Origin: Symsagittifera roscoffensis
Lineage: Eukaryota > Xenacoelomorpha > Acoela > Convolutidae
Reading direction: 5' to 3'
Assembly: GCF_963678635.1 (NCBI RefSeq)
Contig: NC_087070.1
Coordinates: 31,411,704 to 31,475,703 of the forward strand
DNA length: 64,000 nt
The position numbers and the translations under genes are program-made. The notes beneath the pieces were generated by a model that ran no database searches, had not been told where the DNA came from, and worked only from the letters and a program-made list of their open reading frames with translations. Shown here piece after piece: positions 21,748-34,262 of the stretch (positions are counted from its first letter, which is position 1; every line of letters starts with the position of its first letter).

Positions 21748-22800
21748 TAGCAAGCTAAAATGTCGAAATTTGTCTGGAAAAAACAAACTCGACCACTAAC
21801 ATCCCGTTACTTACGGATCTTTGGCAGTTCTTTTCTAATAGATGGCTAGAATTAAACTTGCCATTTTAATCATTTAATTTATTTCAAATCATTTTAACTT
21901 CAAATCATTTAAATCAATTTCATTTGATCTAGGAGCCTCTAAAAATAGTTCACTAAATTTTTCTGAAGCACTGAAAATGAGATTATTGGTATATCAGAAA
22001 GCACACCAGATTTTGAGAGTGCTTCAATATTGAGCTATCAAATTAAATACTTAACAAATATATCAGTTTAAAAGCATTGTGAAATCGTTAAATCATGTTT
22101 AGCAGCAAAATATATATAAGAACTGCCAGTCTGGGCTCAGAAGTTTTTTACGATCAAGGCGAGCTCCCTCTTTGCAAGTAAATTATAAATGGTAAAATCT
22201 TTCGCATTGTGCGTTAAAAAAGTACTTCCAGTATAACAAGACTGCTTGTATCGTATCAGCGCGATGTCATGATTGTTGCGACTGCCCATTCAAATGTAAT
22301 CAACTGTTTAACACCTAATTCTGAAAGTTATCCAACCACAGGCAATATCAAGGAATAAGTGATATATTTTGCGTCCTTCGTGCAATTTTTGGATCAAGTT
22401 GGATCGACTTTTAAGCCCTGTGAACTCTCCTCGCCGCCTACACAATGCGTGAAACGAGATATTTAAAATGTTCGTGGGTTATTTATGCCAAACATGTCAA
22501 AATAGAGAAATCAAAGGTAGAATTTTTCAATTTGAGCTGATGGCACTGTTACTTTTTAGATCGTTTCAAAAGTTCCACCAGAATAAAAACTCATCTAGCC
22601 TAAAAAGCACCTGAAGTAGAAAACTTTAGATGTTTGTTGAAAGTCGGAGCAACTATTAGTTTTGCAGAACTTATTACACAAGCTGCCCTTTATTATGACT
22701 AAAAAATATCTTTTTTCACGTTTTTTGAAAAATTTATGGAGACAAGTTTGAAACAAAATAAGAAACCTTAAAATATAGTCGAAAGTTTCAAAAACTCGCT
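21748..22800. other. AT-rich non-coding sequence
   Basis: No supported gene is seen. Near 22237 the text ACAAGACTGCTTGTATCGTATCAG resembles a decayed end of the hairpin-ended repeat family (ACAAGACTGCTCGTCGTATA at 54100). Confidence 0.35.
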
Positions 22801-22804
22801 TGGA

Positions 22805-23165
22805 TGAAAAGGACGGAACATTTGTGCTCTGGGTTTTTTTCTTCATACAAATTTCGATTTTTCAACTGAATTCATTTTTGATGGAAATTTTTATCATCAT
22901 TTGTCCTGAGCTCAATTTTTAAAATTTATTCCACCTGTGATTATTTTCGTAAAGTTAAGGGGGTTTAAAGACTGACGGTTTGGGACAATTAAACGCGCAA
23001 TATTTTTCGTGCTTTTAACGTGTGAGACTTAATCTGTCTTAGAAATCGTTCCAAAAAGTATTAGAGCATATTTGGTCTATTAAAAACTTTATATTATTTT
23101 ATATAAGCAAAATATATCACTTTGTACTTCATACAGCGTGTGGGGGATGATTTTCAAAAAAAAAA
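22805..23165 (+). repeat. Fragment of the hairpin-ended dispersed repeat family
   Basis: The interval follows the same path as the full plus copy at 54640-55196. It shares TTTGTGCTC...GGG and TTTTTTTCTTCA, then GTCCTGAGCTCAATTTT, CACCTGTGATTATTTTCGTAAAG, GACAATTAAACGCGC and GGCGTGTGGG-like GCGTGTGGGGGATGATTTTC. It is well diverged and lacks both terminal hairpins, so it is an older partial copy. Confidence 0.6.
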
Positions 23166-23407
23166 AAGAATATTTTTCCATTTTTCCTTATTTTTGAAAA
23201 TTGAATCAACCGTTGTAATTTAAACTACTCCATAGAAATTAAAGCTCAGTCGTAACACTCGGGTTCTATTATATTATGAAATTTGAAAGCTTAAAGAAAC
23301 GCGAAATATGCTACAGAATATAAAATAACCCTCTTGTAAAATTAAGAAAAAGTCGGTTATAGATTTTCAGAGTTGATATGTCCCATGAAATTGGATCTGA
23401 CAGGTTC

Positions 23408-23815
23408 TGTTACTGGCAGTGGTTTTCATAACTAGCTCCTTTTTTGCTGCCAAAGAATAGTTTCTTTCTACTTTCTTCGGCAAGTAGAACTGCAATACAC
23501 ATTTGCAATTCATTCTCGATTGCGATATCCAAAACATTTTTTAAGATCGAGTCGTCTTTGTCGTAGCGAGAATTTTCAAAATCAATTCCAACAGCCTGTG
23601 GCAAGTCCGAGTAGTCTGTTTCGTTGCAAGAATCGTCCGAATCATCGTCTGTAGCCTCTGTCACACTACTGTTTGAAAGGGAATCAAGAGAACTGAGGGA
23701 AATGAGAGAACCGTTCAAATCATCATCAACAGTTTGTGTCATAACACTGTCTGGAATTCCTCCACAATTCAGCAATAGCACCAGACAATTAGCCAACTCT
23801 TTGTCTTGTGTTTCT
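23408..23815 (-). CDS. Possible last exon of an unidentified minus-strand gene
   Basis: An open reading stretch of about 128 codons ends with TAA at 23408. It encodes a short leucine-rich segment (LANCLVLLLNCGGIPDSV), then an acidic Ser/Asp-rich linker, then ILKNVLDIAIENELQMCIAVLLAEE, which resembles the second helix pair of an ankyrin-type repeat. AATTAAG upstream (about 23816) could be a splice acceptor. No family can be fixed. It may belong with the minus-strand open stretch at 31651-32258, with the Gypsy element in the intron between them. A chance frame is possible but less likely at this length in AT-rich DNA. Confidence 0.4.
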
Positions 23816-24642
23816 TAATTCGATGCAATTTCAGCTAGCAGTTCAATTTTTCAAATCATTTTTTTTTCTACGAGGACCGTGTACTTCTATGGTACTACTA
23901 TAACAGCGGGTCCCTAGAACCAGGAAAATACGTCTACTAGGGTCAAGTTTGACACTAATTATTCGGCGAAAACGACCGCTAATGAAACTCTAGACGGCCG
24001 TGACTTGGAAAAAACAAGTTTTAAAAAATGCACAATAGTTAAATCTGAACACATTGAGTAGATAGGGGACTGGAATTTGTACTCTGAAAACTAAAAAAAG
24101 ATAAATAGAACTCGCTTCCGCCCAATAGTTAAAAGTTTCTTTTATTTTTTTTCGTAATCCAAATTTCCGCTGAGAAGACATTATTGATAAATCGGTTGCT
24201 TGATCCCTTACGCGCTTTCTGATGAGCAAAAATATCAAAATAGTTCAAAAGCGGTTGATACCAATTCTGGTTTGTGGAATCGAGTATATTTTTCTAGACT
24301 CTTGTCCACGAGTAGCATCATTTTGTTGATGTCAAAAAGTTTGAAACATCCAATTAGTTTAATTTTAGAAAGCTGTAAACGAACTTTTCAAAAGCAATTT
24401 TAGAGGGATTCGTTGGCGGATGGTTTTTTCGGTCGCGCCGGCCGGGGATATTTTTTCGTGGGTTATGCCGTTGCGGACGTATCTATTTGGTCTGCAAATT
24501 CTGCAAGTACCGATTTTTTGTCAACACGGTCTAAAAAAACGCAACTGATTGCGAGTCTGGAAAAAGCAAAATTCGGTCGCGGAGTCAGATCATAAGACCA
24601 CAATCTCGACCCCGGTAGAGTTCACAAATTGTCGTTTAACAG
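23816..24642. other. Non-coding sequence before the Gypsy element
   Basis: No supported gene is seen. Short frames around 24413-24595 show no family motif. Confidence 0.3.
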
Positions 24643-24861
24643 TGTTGTGAGTTGTTCATTTTGTTTGATTTAGTGAACTTTGCTATTGATCAGATACCTG
24701 CCAACTATGTTACGTATCAAACATTGGTCGATCATTTCATTGTTCGTTACTGTTTTAGAACAGACATTTTAATTGACTCATTATCTTTCTTCTACTTTTC
24801 AATTCCTAGTTAGTGTACATAACTTGTACATGTTCAGGGTTAGCATTAGAATAGTTTGTTA
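24643..24861 (+). repeat. 5' LTR of the Gypsy element
   Basis: It matches 30037-30254 along its whole length, with about 11 percent difference by eye. TGGCACAGTC follows directly and could be the primer site. The repeat ends in TTA rather than the usual CA, so the exact boundary may be off by a few bases. Confidence 0.85.
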
Positions 24862-25749
24862 TGGCACAGTCAAACGAATCGAAACTGCGGAGAATTACTG
24901 CATTGTGGTCGAAACACACCATGGAGCCACCACATTCCTGGACTTACTGGAGCGACCAATTTCAATTGGCCATTATAGCGAAGGATAATCTGGACATCGA
25001 CATTTTGAGTGGACCAGAGGTACCAGAAAACCGGATTCCAATTCTCAAACAGCCCACAGGAATTGAGTCAGAGAACAGATACGGAACAAGCCAATCTGGA
25101 GGCAAGAAAAAAGAGTGCAATGAAATCCTGCGAAGCCGCCGAGGAGAAGAAAATAAACGACAAAAGAAAAAAATTCAGAGGGTTGAGAAGAGCAGAAGAC
25201 GACAAGAAGTTGAGATCTTTCTTATTTTTAGATCTTCGAAATGAAGGGAAAAGGGTATTCTCTCAGAAAACCATAGAGTGAAAATTTTATCTAATCCTTT
25301 CAAAGAAATTTTGGGCCTCCTGGACCTAGCCTTTAATAAACCTCCAAACGTTACAATTGAGAGGTAAAAACTTTTAAACCGGAAACAAAGAGACAGAGAA
25401 TCCGGTGAACAGTGGAGCATTGACCGACCTAGCTAGCACGTGTAACAAAAGGGAGTCAGACGAAGCAGAGTGGATCAGGTATGTATTTATCTGTAATATG
25501 AGAAATAGTGAGACCAGACGGAAATTACTAACCACAACCATCACTCCCTTGGAAGCCTTAAGCCAGGCCCTAATAAACGAAAAAGGATACTTCAACCATC
25601 AAAAGCTAACGAACATGGCGAAAGCGACCAACGGGCAAAGCTTCAAGTCATTTAATGTAAATAACCATGTAAAAAAGGAACCAAGTCTCAACATCGAAAG
25701 AAGCAAAACGTGTATGAAATGTGGAAACCTCCCACAAAATGATACCTAA
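24861..25749 (+). pseudogene. Gypsy gag remains
   Basis: The open stretch after the LTR encodes a gag-like start with tryptophans and SDQFQLAIIAKDNLDIDIL, followed by a lysine- and arginine-rich region. A later segment reads WIRYVFICNMRNSETRRKLL and EALSQALINEKGYFNHQKL and ends with a KTCMKCGN zinc-knuckle start. The same gag text recurs in diverged form at 59610-60100, which shows that it belongs to a repeated family. It is fossil and broken. Confidence 0.75.
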
Positions 25750-26704
25750 ATGTCTGTTCAGCCAGAGATATCTTTTATAAAAATTGTAGTTATTTAAATT
25801 GAAGATCGAAAGATCAAGTGTTAATAATGTAAAGGACTCTGTCAGTACTGAAAATTGTCAACACCTCCCGTCGGAAGATTTTTGGAGCCAAAAAACCAAG
25901 AAAATTGCGGAGTAACTAACGCCTGGAACCAAAACGGTAAAAGCGACGACGATGACTATTCAGTGTTGAGCGTTAGCAAGATTTACGACCAAAATGGGTT
26001 GGAAACGAAGAAATAGTTAAATATAGGACTCGGTTGCGAAATGATCGTAATTATGAACATAACTGTAGGTCCAGCTAGCCTAGTGAGCTTTTTAAAACAG
26101 AACGTGTTGCATTAGTTGAAACTACGATACCCTAACTTGAAGATACACCCTGCAGATAATGGTACAGAACAATTTTACTGCGGTTTTACAGACAGTACAT
26201 ATTAAATCTTGGTAAAAATCGTTGTCCGAACTCAATCCAACGGGGATGTGAGGAGACTCCTTTTCTATTACGGAAGGACACGAGAAAAAACTGGGCAATG
26301 ACAACCTTCCAAAACTGAGAATAGAAGTAAACGAAAAAAATGTGTCCTATGCCGATCTGAACAGTCAGTGATCCATCGGGCAAGAGTAAGTCAAATACTT
26401 TGGAATTCTTGACAAATGAACTTATTGCAATTTTTTTTATATCTGTTTAGTAGATTTGACAGGATAGCAAACGATCGTAAAATTGCAAATTTCCATTCTC
26501 CTTTTAAACCGGTCCAAGCATTCATTTGTTATCGGGAGTAAACGACGAGTTAAAAGGACGAAAAAAGGGGGCATATTGAAGAAAAAAAATGAGAAATGCG
26601 AGATAGATTGCGTCATAAGCCCAATCGCGATGACAAGAAAGAGAACTGATCAAATAAACTCGCTTTAGTTTCAATACTACTGAATGACCAAATTTTTTAA
26701 AAAA

Positions 26705-28170
26705 AAGACTAGATGCCCAATATCCACAAATTGATCGATAATGTAGCTTTACAATTGCCAGAAAAGACCGACGGGCAGGTCTGGTTTAGTAACCTTGATC
26801 TTAAAAACGCATAAAGTCAACTCAAGTTATGTGAAAGGACAAGTAAGCATTGCAACTATAGTATAGTAGGAGGAGATGCTACTGGGACATACAGATTTAC
26901 AACAAGATTTTACGTACTTGGCGATATGCCCAACGAGTTTCAGAGAGTCATGGACTCACTTTTAAAAGGAATCCCTTTCACAAATTGTTACATAGATGAC
27001 AAACTAGTGGGTACTAAGGGAACCGTAGAAGAACACAAAGTAATCGTGCAAAGAATACTGGAAACCCTAGACAAAAACAACATGGCAGTGAAATGAAGCA
27101 AATGCGCCATGTTCCAGAAAGAGATGTAATTGCTTGGATTTTCATTCTCCGAAGCTGAAGTAAGACATTTGGTCGGAAAAGCTGATGAAATTAAAAAAAC
27201 TCACAATCACAAAAAACACCTCTGAATTTAATTTTTTCTTCGGTTCGATCAATCAGTACAATAAATTCGTTCCGAGTCTTTCCCTTTTAAGTTTCCCATG
27301 ACGACCTTTACTCAAAAAAGTCAGTGTACCAATGGGATAACATTCCATCTATTGCAATTGAAAAACTAACATCAGAAATAGTAAAAATTAACGAGGAAAG
27401 AAATTTCAACATCAAAGAAAAAACAAGATTAAAAACAGATGCTTCCAATAACGTCCTAGGGGCCACACTCGAATAGTTCCAAGGGGAGAGTGGAAAACTA
27501 TTGCGTTTGTGAATTTTCACGTCAGATGAAAAAACTGCTCATCAACTTGCCTACCTATAGATAATTTCCAATTCAATTGTCAAAGCACTTCACTGACGGA
27601 TAAAGCCCTGTTATATTTCGTTAAGCTTAACGAAAACTTCATCCCACAAAAATTAAAGACCGCGGTACATCATCCACCAAAGTATCTGAACCTTTAATAA
27701 TTGTCCAGGAGGAACATAATAGAGCCTTAAAGTTTGAAGACGAGTTACTCAATAACAATCATGCGGCCTTAACAAAAAGGTATAAAGCGAATTTATCCTT
27801 GCCATCATCTCCACCCAATACCAGAAAATCATTGTTCCAAGAAGCAATTACAATTTAGGACCAAGGACGCTAACATTTCTGGGACCTAATTACGACACAG
27901 AAGATGGGACGCCCACTGGCAATTCATGGATCTTATTTGATAAAGTATGAGAAGAATCTGCAAACTAGAGACGAGCAGCTCTTTCTGGATTTTGCTGCCA
28001 GCAGCGGCCCGAGGGGCTTTCATCTCTATGTTGCAAAAATCTCACCGAGGCCAGTTTGGCATAAAATTTCTGGCCGATTATATCTGGTGGCCGCATATTT
28101 ACAGAAAAATATACCACCATGGCAAATCTTGCAGTCAGTGCTTGAAAGCCGGTAAGAATCCTTAGGTTTT
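26705..28170 (+). pseudogene. Gypsy reverse transcriptase, RNase H and integrase remains
   Basis: The signatures are in Ty3/Gypsy order. FSNLDLKNA is followed by TGTYRFTTRFYVLGDMPNEF, CYIDDKLV (the YxDD box) and KNNMAVK. RNase H is represented near 27420-27480 by LKTDASNNVLGATLE. The integrase zinc-binding part lies at 27947-28165 with HRGQFGIKFLADYIWWPHIY and CSQCLKAGKN. It carries multiple breaks. The order rules out BEL or Copia. Confidence 0.85.
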
Positions 28171-28561
28171 GTTGGGATCTGAATACGTGAGCCGGTCCTT
28201 TGGACGCTTTTTGGGGATCGATGAAATACTTTCTTCTTTGCATTAGCCGCTTTACCAAATTTCCATCTGCAAAAGTTGTTAATAATAATTCGTAAAATCC
28301 AGTTATCTCTTTCTAGGACGATTATTGCCTTCTTCACGGCTTTCCAAGAAAACTCAGAGTCGACTTTTTGTCATGCTTTTTATCACACAATTTTGAATTC
28401 TTTTGCGATAAGTTTATAATAGAAATTATTTATTGTACAGTAGGAGATCATAGATCAAATGGACTCGTTGAGTGACTTGTATAAACTGTAAAATCTAAAA
28501 TTCTAGCTATGTCATACGAATTACCCAAGTTGACTTTAAATTCTTCAATCAAAAAATTAAT

Positions 28562-29002
28562 ATGGAACCTACGGATTACCAAACAACCGTCCATCGGATG
28601 TACTCCGTTCGAAAAAAACTTTTCAACCGCACTGCTAACACCAGCTGGAAAAACATGATTTCTGTTCATAATCGGTTAGATCAAGGAAAATCGATCACGT
28701 CGGACCATCGGGACAGGAACTGGGAGCTACATGATGGGGCAGAGGACAGATATGAACACGCAGACATGGATGTTTCATCAGATCCTGAAGCGAACATTCC
28801 CCTGACCAAGATCTCATCAGGAAACCGGACGACCCCGATCAGACGACCCAAGAAAACGACCCAAGAAGACAATCTGAGCAAACTCTCAGAAGAGGACGAC
28901 CTTTGGGAACATGACGCCGATTCCTGGAATTACGCAGACACCGCCGGAATTTTTGTCATTCCGGAATTACCACAGGTTCAACTTCCTCCTCTTCTTCGCT
29001 AA
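28562..29002 (+). pseudogene. Open stretch in the 3' part of the Gypsy element, unknown
   Basis: A frame of 146 codons rich in Asp, Glu, Thr and Pro lies between the integrase remains and the 3' LTR. It has an acidic middle section and no domain I recognise. It may be a pol C-terminal extension or an accessory frame of this Gypsy lineage. Further proline-rich open sequence continues at 29262-29531. Confidence 0.4.
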
Positions 29003-30036
29003 ATTTAAATTTTTGGGACAGCTTGATTGATGAGTACTTCGAGGATGTTTCGAACAACAACGCCCCAATTTCTCAAGAATTCACCACAGACAATAACGTT
29101 GGTTTGAGTGTTACAGGTGAAAAGAAGACCCCACTCCCAGAATCCGAATAACGTAACGGACCAACGTTTGCTGCCCATTCAAGCAGACTACCGGGACCAT
29201 CAACATCTGGTTCAGCAAGAGAACCAATATTGCTAGATAGCACACTAGAGTAGACCCCCCTATGGTCACTCAGAAGAGACCATCTGCCAGACCCAGACCC
29301 AATGTGGGACCCCCACAGTTTTATGGGGAGAACAGATACGTGGATAACGTGGAGAATCTGATACGTTACCCATACTCGAAACCGACTCTGCGACACCTCC
29401 AGCCTTCTCCTGTTGGTCACCTTCGGACTTCCTCATCCCTCTCACTGATTCTCCTCAGAGACTTGCCGAAACAACCCTCACTTCTTCCTCTAATTGAAGC
29501 CCAACGGGGGCCGCTAATTCAGTCTCCTTGAAGCCAACTTCAAGGAAGTCTCCCAGTTGGAAATCCACGAGTCGTTCAAGTATTGACAAAGAGCAAGACT
29601 CCTTGAGTACAATCTCATCGACTATATATCAACACGGGCGACACTCTTAAGACGATTTCGATGCCACATACAAAACTCCACGAGCTTAATTAAACTCTAT
29701 CTGTTGACCTTTATGAACATTTAAAGATTTTTTTACCTAATTACGTTGCCCTATCGTTTTATTTATGTGTATATTTAGGTGTGCATTTAGTAGCATAGAT
29801 TTGTTTTAGTTTTTTTGTATCATTCGTGTAGATTAAGTAAATTCTGTAAAGTTCACCCATTTGTACATACTTGCACATACCAACCTCAATTGTAGATACT
29901 TAAATTTCGTTCTGTGCACTTCATTTTGTTTTGTGCAGTTTGTAAATTTTGTTCCTTTTACTTTGAAGGAGAAATGGGTGAACATAGAGTTTGGTTTTAG
30001 GTAATTGTAAAACTTTATTTTTTTTTCGTTGGGGAA

Positions 30037-30254
30037 TGTTGTGAAGTGTTCATTTTGTTGGATCTATTGACTTTTGGTATTGATTAGATACCTGCCAAAT
30101 ATGTTACGTTTCGACCATTGGTCGATCATTTCACTGTTCGTTACTGTTTTAGAACAGACATTTAATTGACCCATTACCTTTGTTATTCTATTACAATCCT
30201 AGTTAGTGTATATAACTTGTACATGTTCAGGGTTATCATCAGAATAGTTTGTTA
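30037..30254 (+). repeat. 3' LTR of the Gypsy element
   Basis: This is the second copy of the 24643-24861 repeat. A T-run and GTTGGGGAA come just before it. No clear target duplication can be read at its end, as expected for an old insertion. Confidence 0.85.
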
Positions 30255-31249
30255 AATAGGAAATTGACTATTAACGAATATGCCTCACTAAATGTTCAGC
30301 TTCTTCAGCTAAGGTTTCAAAAAATCCGCAAATTTGATTATTGAGTATCGATAAGTTAACCTAACCTAATCGACGGTTTCGAAATCAGAAAATAGGTTAA
30401 AACAAGCCATTTGTTTCATCTTAAAATCAGTTTTTTTTTCTACGGATCTGTATATCGTACGAATACCAATTCTTCAACGGTCTAAAGCAGAGGCAAGTCA
30501 ACGAGAATTTCCCCTGTGTGATGCTACCATGTGACGCTAATGTTCACAGTGCCTAAAAAATAGAAACTCTGCTCACGTAGTATTTAGACAAAATAAAGAA
30601 AGACACATTTGATCTTCTGACAGAAACTTGTTTAACCAATGTTTCACGCAAAAAGATGTGATAGCTGACGGCATGAGGAACCGGCAAAAAAACAGAGAGT
30701 CTTATTGCAAGTTTGTTTTGCTTTCGCAATTTATAAGCCTCCAAGTTTGTTGTATTTGCGTTTGAATAGAAAAAATTTTTAAAAAAATTGTGATAGAATA
30801 AGAAAAACTGCATGCAAACGTTTCGTAAAATTCAAATGAAAAGGAAAAACAGCGCAAGCATAAGCAAATAGCAAAACATTGATAAAAGAAATCTCACGGC
30901 ACCGGTTTCAGATTTTGGCCTAGTCATGAAGTGACAGTATACCAGGGATGACTAAAAACTCTAGTGATGCATTTCTCATGTATGTGCCTTACGTTTCACA
31001 TTTAAAAATTTGCCATAAAACTATATAAAAATTAGTATGAAGCCTTCTCATGGAATATGGAATTGTATGACTAGTATTCTGCCATATATGGGTATTGGAT
31101 TTTCACAGGCTCCATATGTGGAATTGTATGACTAGCATTTTCGGTTTATGGCGGTTAACCCGGGTATGATGAAGATGAACTCATCTAAAGTTGCATCGAG
31201 TTACTTTCTCTTCTCTTAAATAGTGGGGACCAACACGCAGCAAACAAAA
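30255..31249. other. AT-rich non-coding sequence
   Basis: No supported gene is seen. The phrase GGAATTGTATGACTAG occurs twice (near 31060 and 31120), and a similar phrase returns near 33008, suggesting a small dispersed repeat. Confidence 0.35.
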
Positions 31250-31307
31250 ATGCAATCAAAGCTTTTCTTGAACTACAATTTCTGGCTCCTTTTGGTTTTA
31301 GTTATAT
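31250..31307 (+). CDS. Possible signal-peptide exon, orphan
   Basis: An ATG opens MQSKLFLNYNFWLLLVLVIC, a short polar start followed by a hydrophobic run that looks like a secretory signal or anchor. A GTAAAA donor-like site follows at 31308. No downstream exon of a secreted protein could be found, so this may be chance. Confidence 0.25.
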
Positions 31308-31650
31308 GTAAAATCTTTTTTTTTCCAACCAAGAGATTTTTAAATTACAAAAAATTATTTTTCGAGATCTACAAATTTTGTTACACGTCGCAAATTTCTC
31401 ATAATACCGTATCCTAGCGAAAAACGTTCCATGCTTCATGCGAGGATCCTGTATTTTCCAGAAAAAGGAGGGGGGTATTTTAAAATGAAATTACAAAAGA
31501 TTTTTTAAGCCTTTTTGTATGAATTTATTGCACTGATTTAAAAAAAAAAAATTAAACCCATTTTTTTCCAAAATTTATTGCGCCTCAGTCAAAATTATAA
31601 AAAAGAGGGCAAGTTTTTGGCCAAAAGTCGAATTCTTTGTCGATTCTTTG

Positions 31651-32258
31651 TCATTCTGAAAAAATGCTGAAGAAAATCAAAGCTGAACCCTCCCCCCATA
31701 TCAAGCCCCCATATCTAGTAATCATGCCCGGCGCTACCCCCTTAAATCGGTTATTGTTATGATTAAAAGGAGATTTTGCATTTGATTGCGCTTTTGTGTC
31801 AAGCAAAGACCCCGTAAGAAGTCTGGTAAGAACTGTGTGGGTTCTGATGACGAGACCCAATTCAGTTTTTAGTAAGCCATCGTATCGCTTAAGAATTTCA
31901 ATAGCCCACGAGATACGATCCATTGAAGCTGGCTCCACCGAGCAAGCGAGCTGGAGAAAACTTCGGTTTTTTCCCGATAGCGCCCATCTTTTGTATGCAT
32001 TAGATTTCAAATCTTGAGATAAATTCGACTGATAGCCGGCGATTTGGGTAAAAAATAAATCGCATCGACTCACATCTGAGAACAAAAGCCGAAGCCACTC
32101 AAAATTCTCTGGTCGTGAATGGTAATTGTCGAATGCAAATTCGAATAGACTTCCACCATCAAACTTATGCAAGATGACCTCAGGAGGGTATTTGATTTGC
32201 AGCAGACATTTGATAGCTTCGGGGCTATCGTAAGCAACCGCTGCTTTTCCTTTTCCCC
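31651..32258 (-). CDS. Possible exon of an ankyrin-like host gene, minus strand
   Basis: An open stretch of about 200 codons is entered after a GAAAACAG acceptor-like site. It begins AAVAYDSPEAIKCLLQIKYPP and continues FEFAFDNYHSRPENFEWLRLLFSD, a spacing that recalls degenerate ankyrin repeats. A later LQLACSVEPASMDRISWAIEILKRY fits the same pattern. The C-terminal 40 or so codons look like read-through, and a GGG/GTAGCG donor-like site near 31735 could end the exon. No family is certain. Base composition is less AT-rich than the flanks, which supports coding. Confidence 0.45.
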
Positions 32259-32299
32259 CTGTTTTCACTACAGCTTAAACCGTATGTTTGCTGCGGTTT

Positions 32300-33556
32300 A
32301 TGTTTATGTTTTACTACTGCTACTCTTCCACTTTTTTTGGACAGTGCCCAGTTTGACAAAAAGTGAGTTTCATACATTTCCATAGAATAAAAAAAGTTGT
32401 ATGAAAATCACATGATAAGCTTTTGTTGCATTCAATGGAACTGTCTGATAGACATTTTTTGTGGTATTTTTTGGTGATATATGTGTTATTCTGCATGTTT
32501 CGTTTTATATTTATTTTTCGCCCTCAACACAAAAACCAAAAGTTAACTTAAATGAGAAAATCAACAGGTTAAACGGCATTGAAATAGCAGATAAAACTAC
32601 TTATTCCTTAATGTCAGGTCAGATGAATAATTGAATTTCAATCAAAATGAAAACATTTTTTTTTGTATATGGATATACGAAACCTGTTCTGAAAAATTCA
32701 GATGTTAAAAAATCGTTTTTTTTTGGACAAATTTAGGATATATGATAATATCCAAGACCCAAAAGTACAAACTCTGTCATCAAAGAGAACCTTCTAAGTG
32801 GCCCTGATGTTTACATATAAGAAACTGTGCATGGACTACGTTATATGCAAAAGTTTGAAAATTTGGCAAGCTAAAAATAAGTTTGGCAAAACGATTCCTT
32901 TTTGTTCATACAACTGGTTCATACAATCGACTAAATTAAGAGCTAAAAGAGTATTCTCAATTTTGGATTTTTTTTGGAAAAACTGCTGATCATACAATTT
33001 TCATAAATGGAAATTGTATGACAAGCATAATCTTGAACAAAAAAAAATTTGATGACAGTATGTTTGAACTGAATTAAAACCTCTGGTAACTTCGTTTGAA
33101 CATACCTAAAAACTCTTTCAGAAAGATTTTTGAAGAAAAATTTAGGGGTGAAAACGTTTATCATACAATTTTCATAAAAGGGAATCGTATCATTATAATT
33201 TGTTTGACAAGCATTTATCTGTTTGGAGGTCAGCCCGGGTGTATAGAAGTTTTTTTACGGCAGAGAAAACTTTTTAAATAGTTTATATCTTGCAAAATTT
33301 TGGCAAGATTTGCTTTCCATTGCAAGTATCTACAGGATTTGCATTCCAAGCACACACGGGTATCTATAGTTTCCTTAAGGTTCAGTTTAATACTTATTTT
33401 ATGATTTTCGATTTGTTGCTGATTGGTTTGTTATTGAAGTCTTCCGAAAAAGCGCCAAGAATATAAAACAAAACGAAAATACGCCAATGATATCAGCCTG
33501 CCGAAAGTTTTTGGCGCAAAAAATGTAAAAATCCAAAAATTAGGTCACTTGATTTA
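32300..33556. other. AT-rich non-coding sequence
   Basis: No supported gene is seen. Phrases such as TCATACAATTTTCATAAA recur (near 32990 and 33160), and similar text occurs near 43660 and 45280. Confidence 0.3.
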
Positions 33557-33558
33557 TA

Positions 33559-34262
33559 CTGCTGATTTAAATTATCCGGACAAAATGAACAAAACTTGAA
33601 TTTTCAAACATGTGTTTCTCAAATTGGATTAAGTTTAGACAAAAAGTGAAAAGAGCAAAAGTTGCTATGAATTTCATCAGAAACTCTCAATCAAAATTTT
33701 ACCTCAAAAATGGGTCATTTTGGTTTTTTTCAATTAATCAAGAATTACGCTGAAACTACTTTGTTGTTTATTGAGGAATATATATCACAAGAAGCCTCTC
33801 ACACAGCCCAACAAAGTTCCACGAAAGGTTAAACTTCCAAAAATTTGAGTAAAATGTTTAAAATTTGTTTTCAAACAAAAATTTTGGGTTTTATATAGTA
33901 AAAATCACGTTTCTTGAATGTCAAGCAAAATTTTTTTCTCCTATACAGGTTTTTGGAGATTTAAATCTTCTTAAACTTTGTTGGGCTGTGTGAAAGTCTT
34001 CATTTAATACCTATTCCTTATCAAATAACAAAGTAGTTTCAGCGTAATTCTGGTTTGTCTGAAAAAAGTCAAAATCACCCATTTTTGGGGTAAATTTTTG
34101 CTGGAGAATTTTGGAGAAAAAATTGCACCATATTAAATCTGATGAAATTCTTAGCAATTTTTGTTCTCTTCATGTTTTTTTTAATCTTAACCCAATATGA
34201 GAAAAAGGTGTTTGATAATTCAAGTTTTATTCATTTTGTCCGGATAATTTAAATCAGCACTG
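33559..34262. mobile_element. Long palindromic foldback MITE, Tc1/mariner-like
   Basis: The two halves are inverted copies over almost their full length (arms of about 330 bases, small centre near 33880-33930). Left arm landmarks are GATTTAAATTATCCGGACAA, AATTACGCTGAAACTACTTT and CACAGCCCAACAAAGTT. The right arm carries AACTTTGTTGGGCTGTG, AAAGTAGTTTCAGCGTAATT and TTGTCCGGATAATTTAAATC in reverse order. The ends (CAGTGCTGATTT-like, flanked by TA) fit Tc1/mariner insertion at TA. There is no transposase. As RNA it would form one very long hairpin. Confidence 0.9.

Larger units (their letters stand above)
24643..30254 (+). mobile_element. Gypsy (Ty3-like) LTR retroelement, old and broken
   Basis: Two direct repeats of about 218 bases (24643-24861 and 30037-30254) bound the element. 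They begin TGTTGTGA, share GAACAGACATT and AACTTGTACATGTTCAGGGTTA, and differ at roughly one position in nine, so the insertion is old. Inside, in order: a gag frame (24861-25244, WTYWSDQFQLAIIAKDNLDI) and later gag with a CMKCG knuckle start (about 25405-25745). Reverse transcriptase follows at about 26710-27150 (FSNLDLKNA, TGTYRFTTRFYVLGDMPNEF, CYIDDKLVGTKG), then RNase H near 27420 and the integrase zinc-binding part (27947-28165, ADYIWWPHIYRKIYHH, CSQCLKAGKN). The integrase core appears largely missing. There are many breaks. Confidence 0.9.

Noticed and set aside
24413-24595. Plus-strand frame with Gly-rich start (60 codons)
   Set aside because: Too short and unmatched, and it lies directly before the Gypsy LTR in otherwise non-coding sequence.
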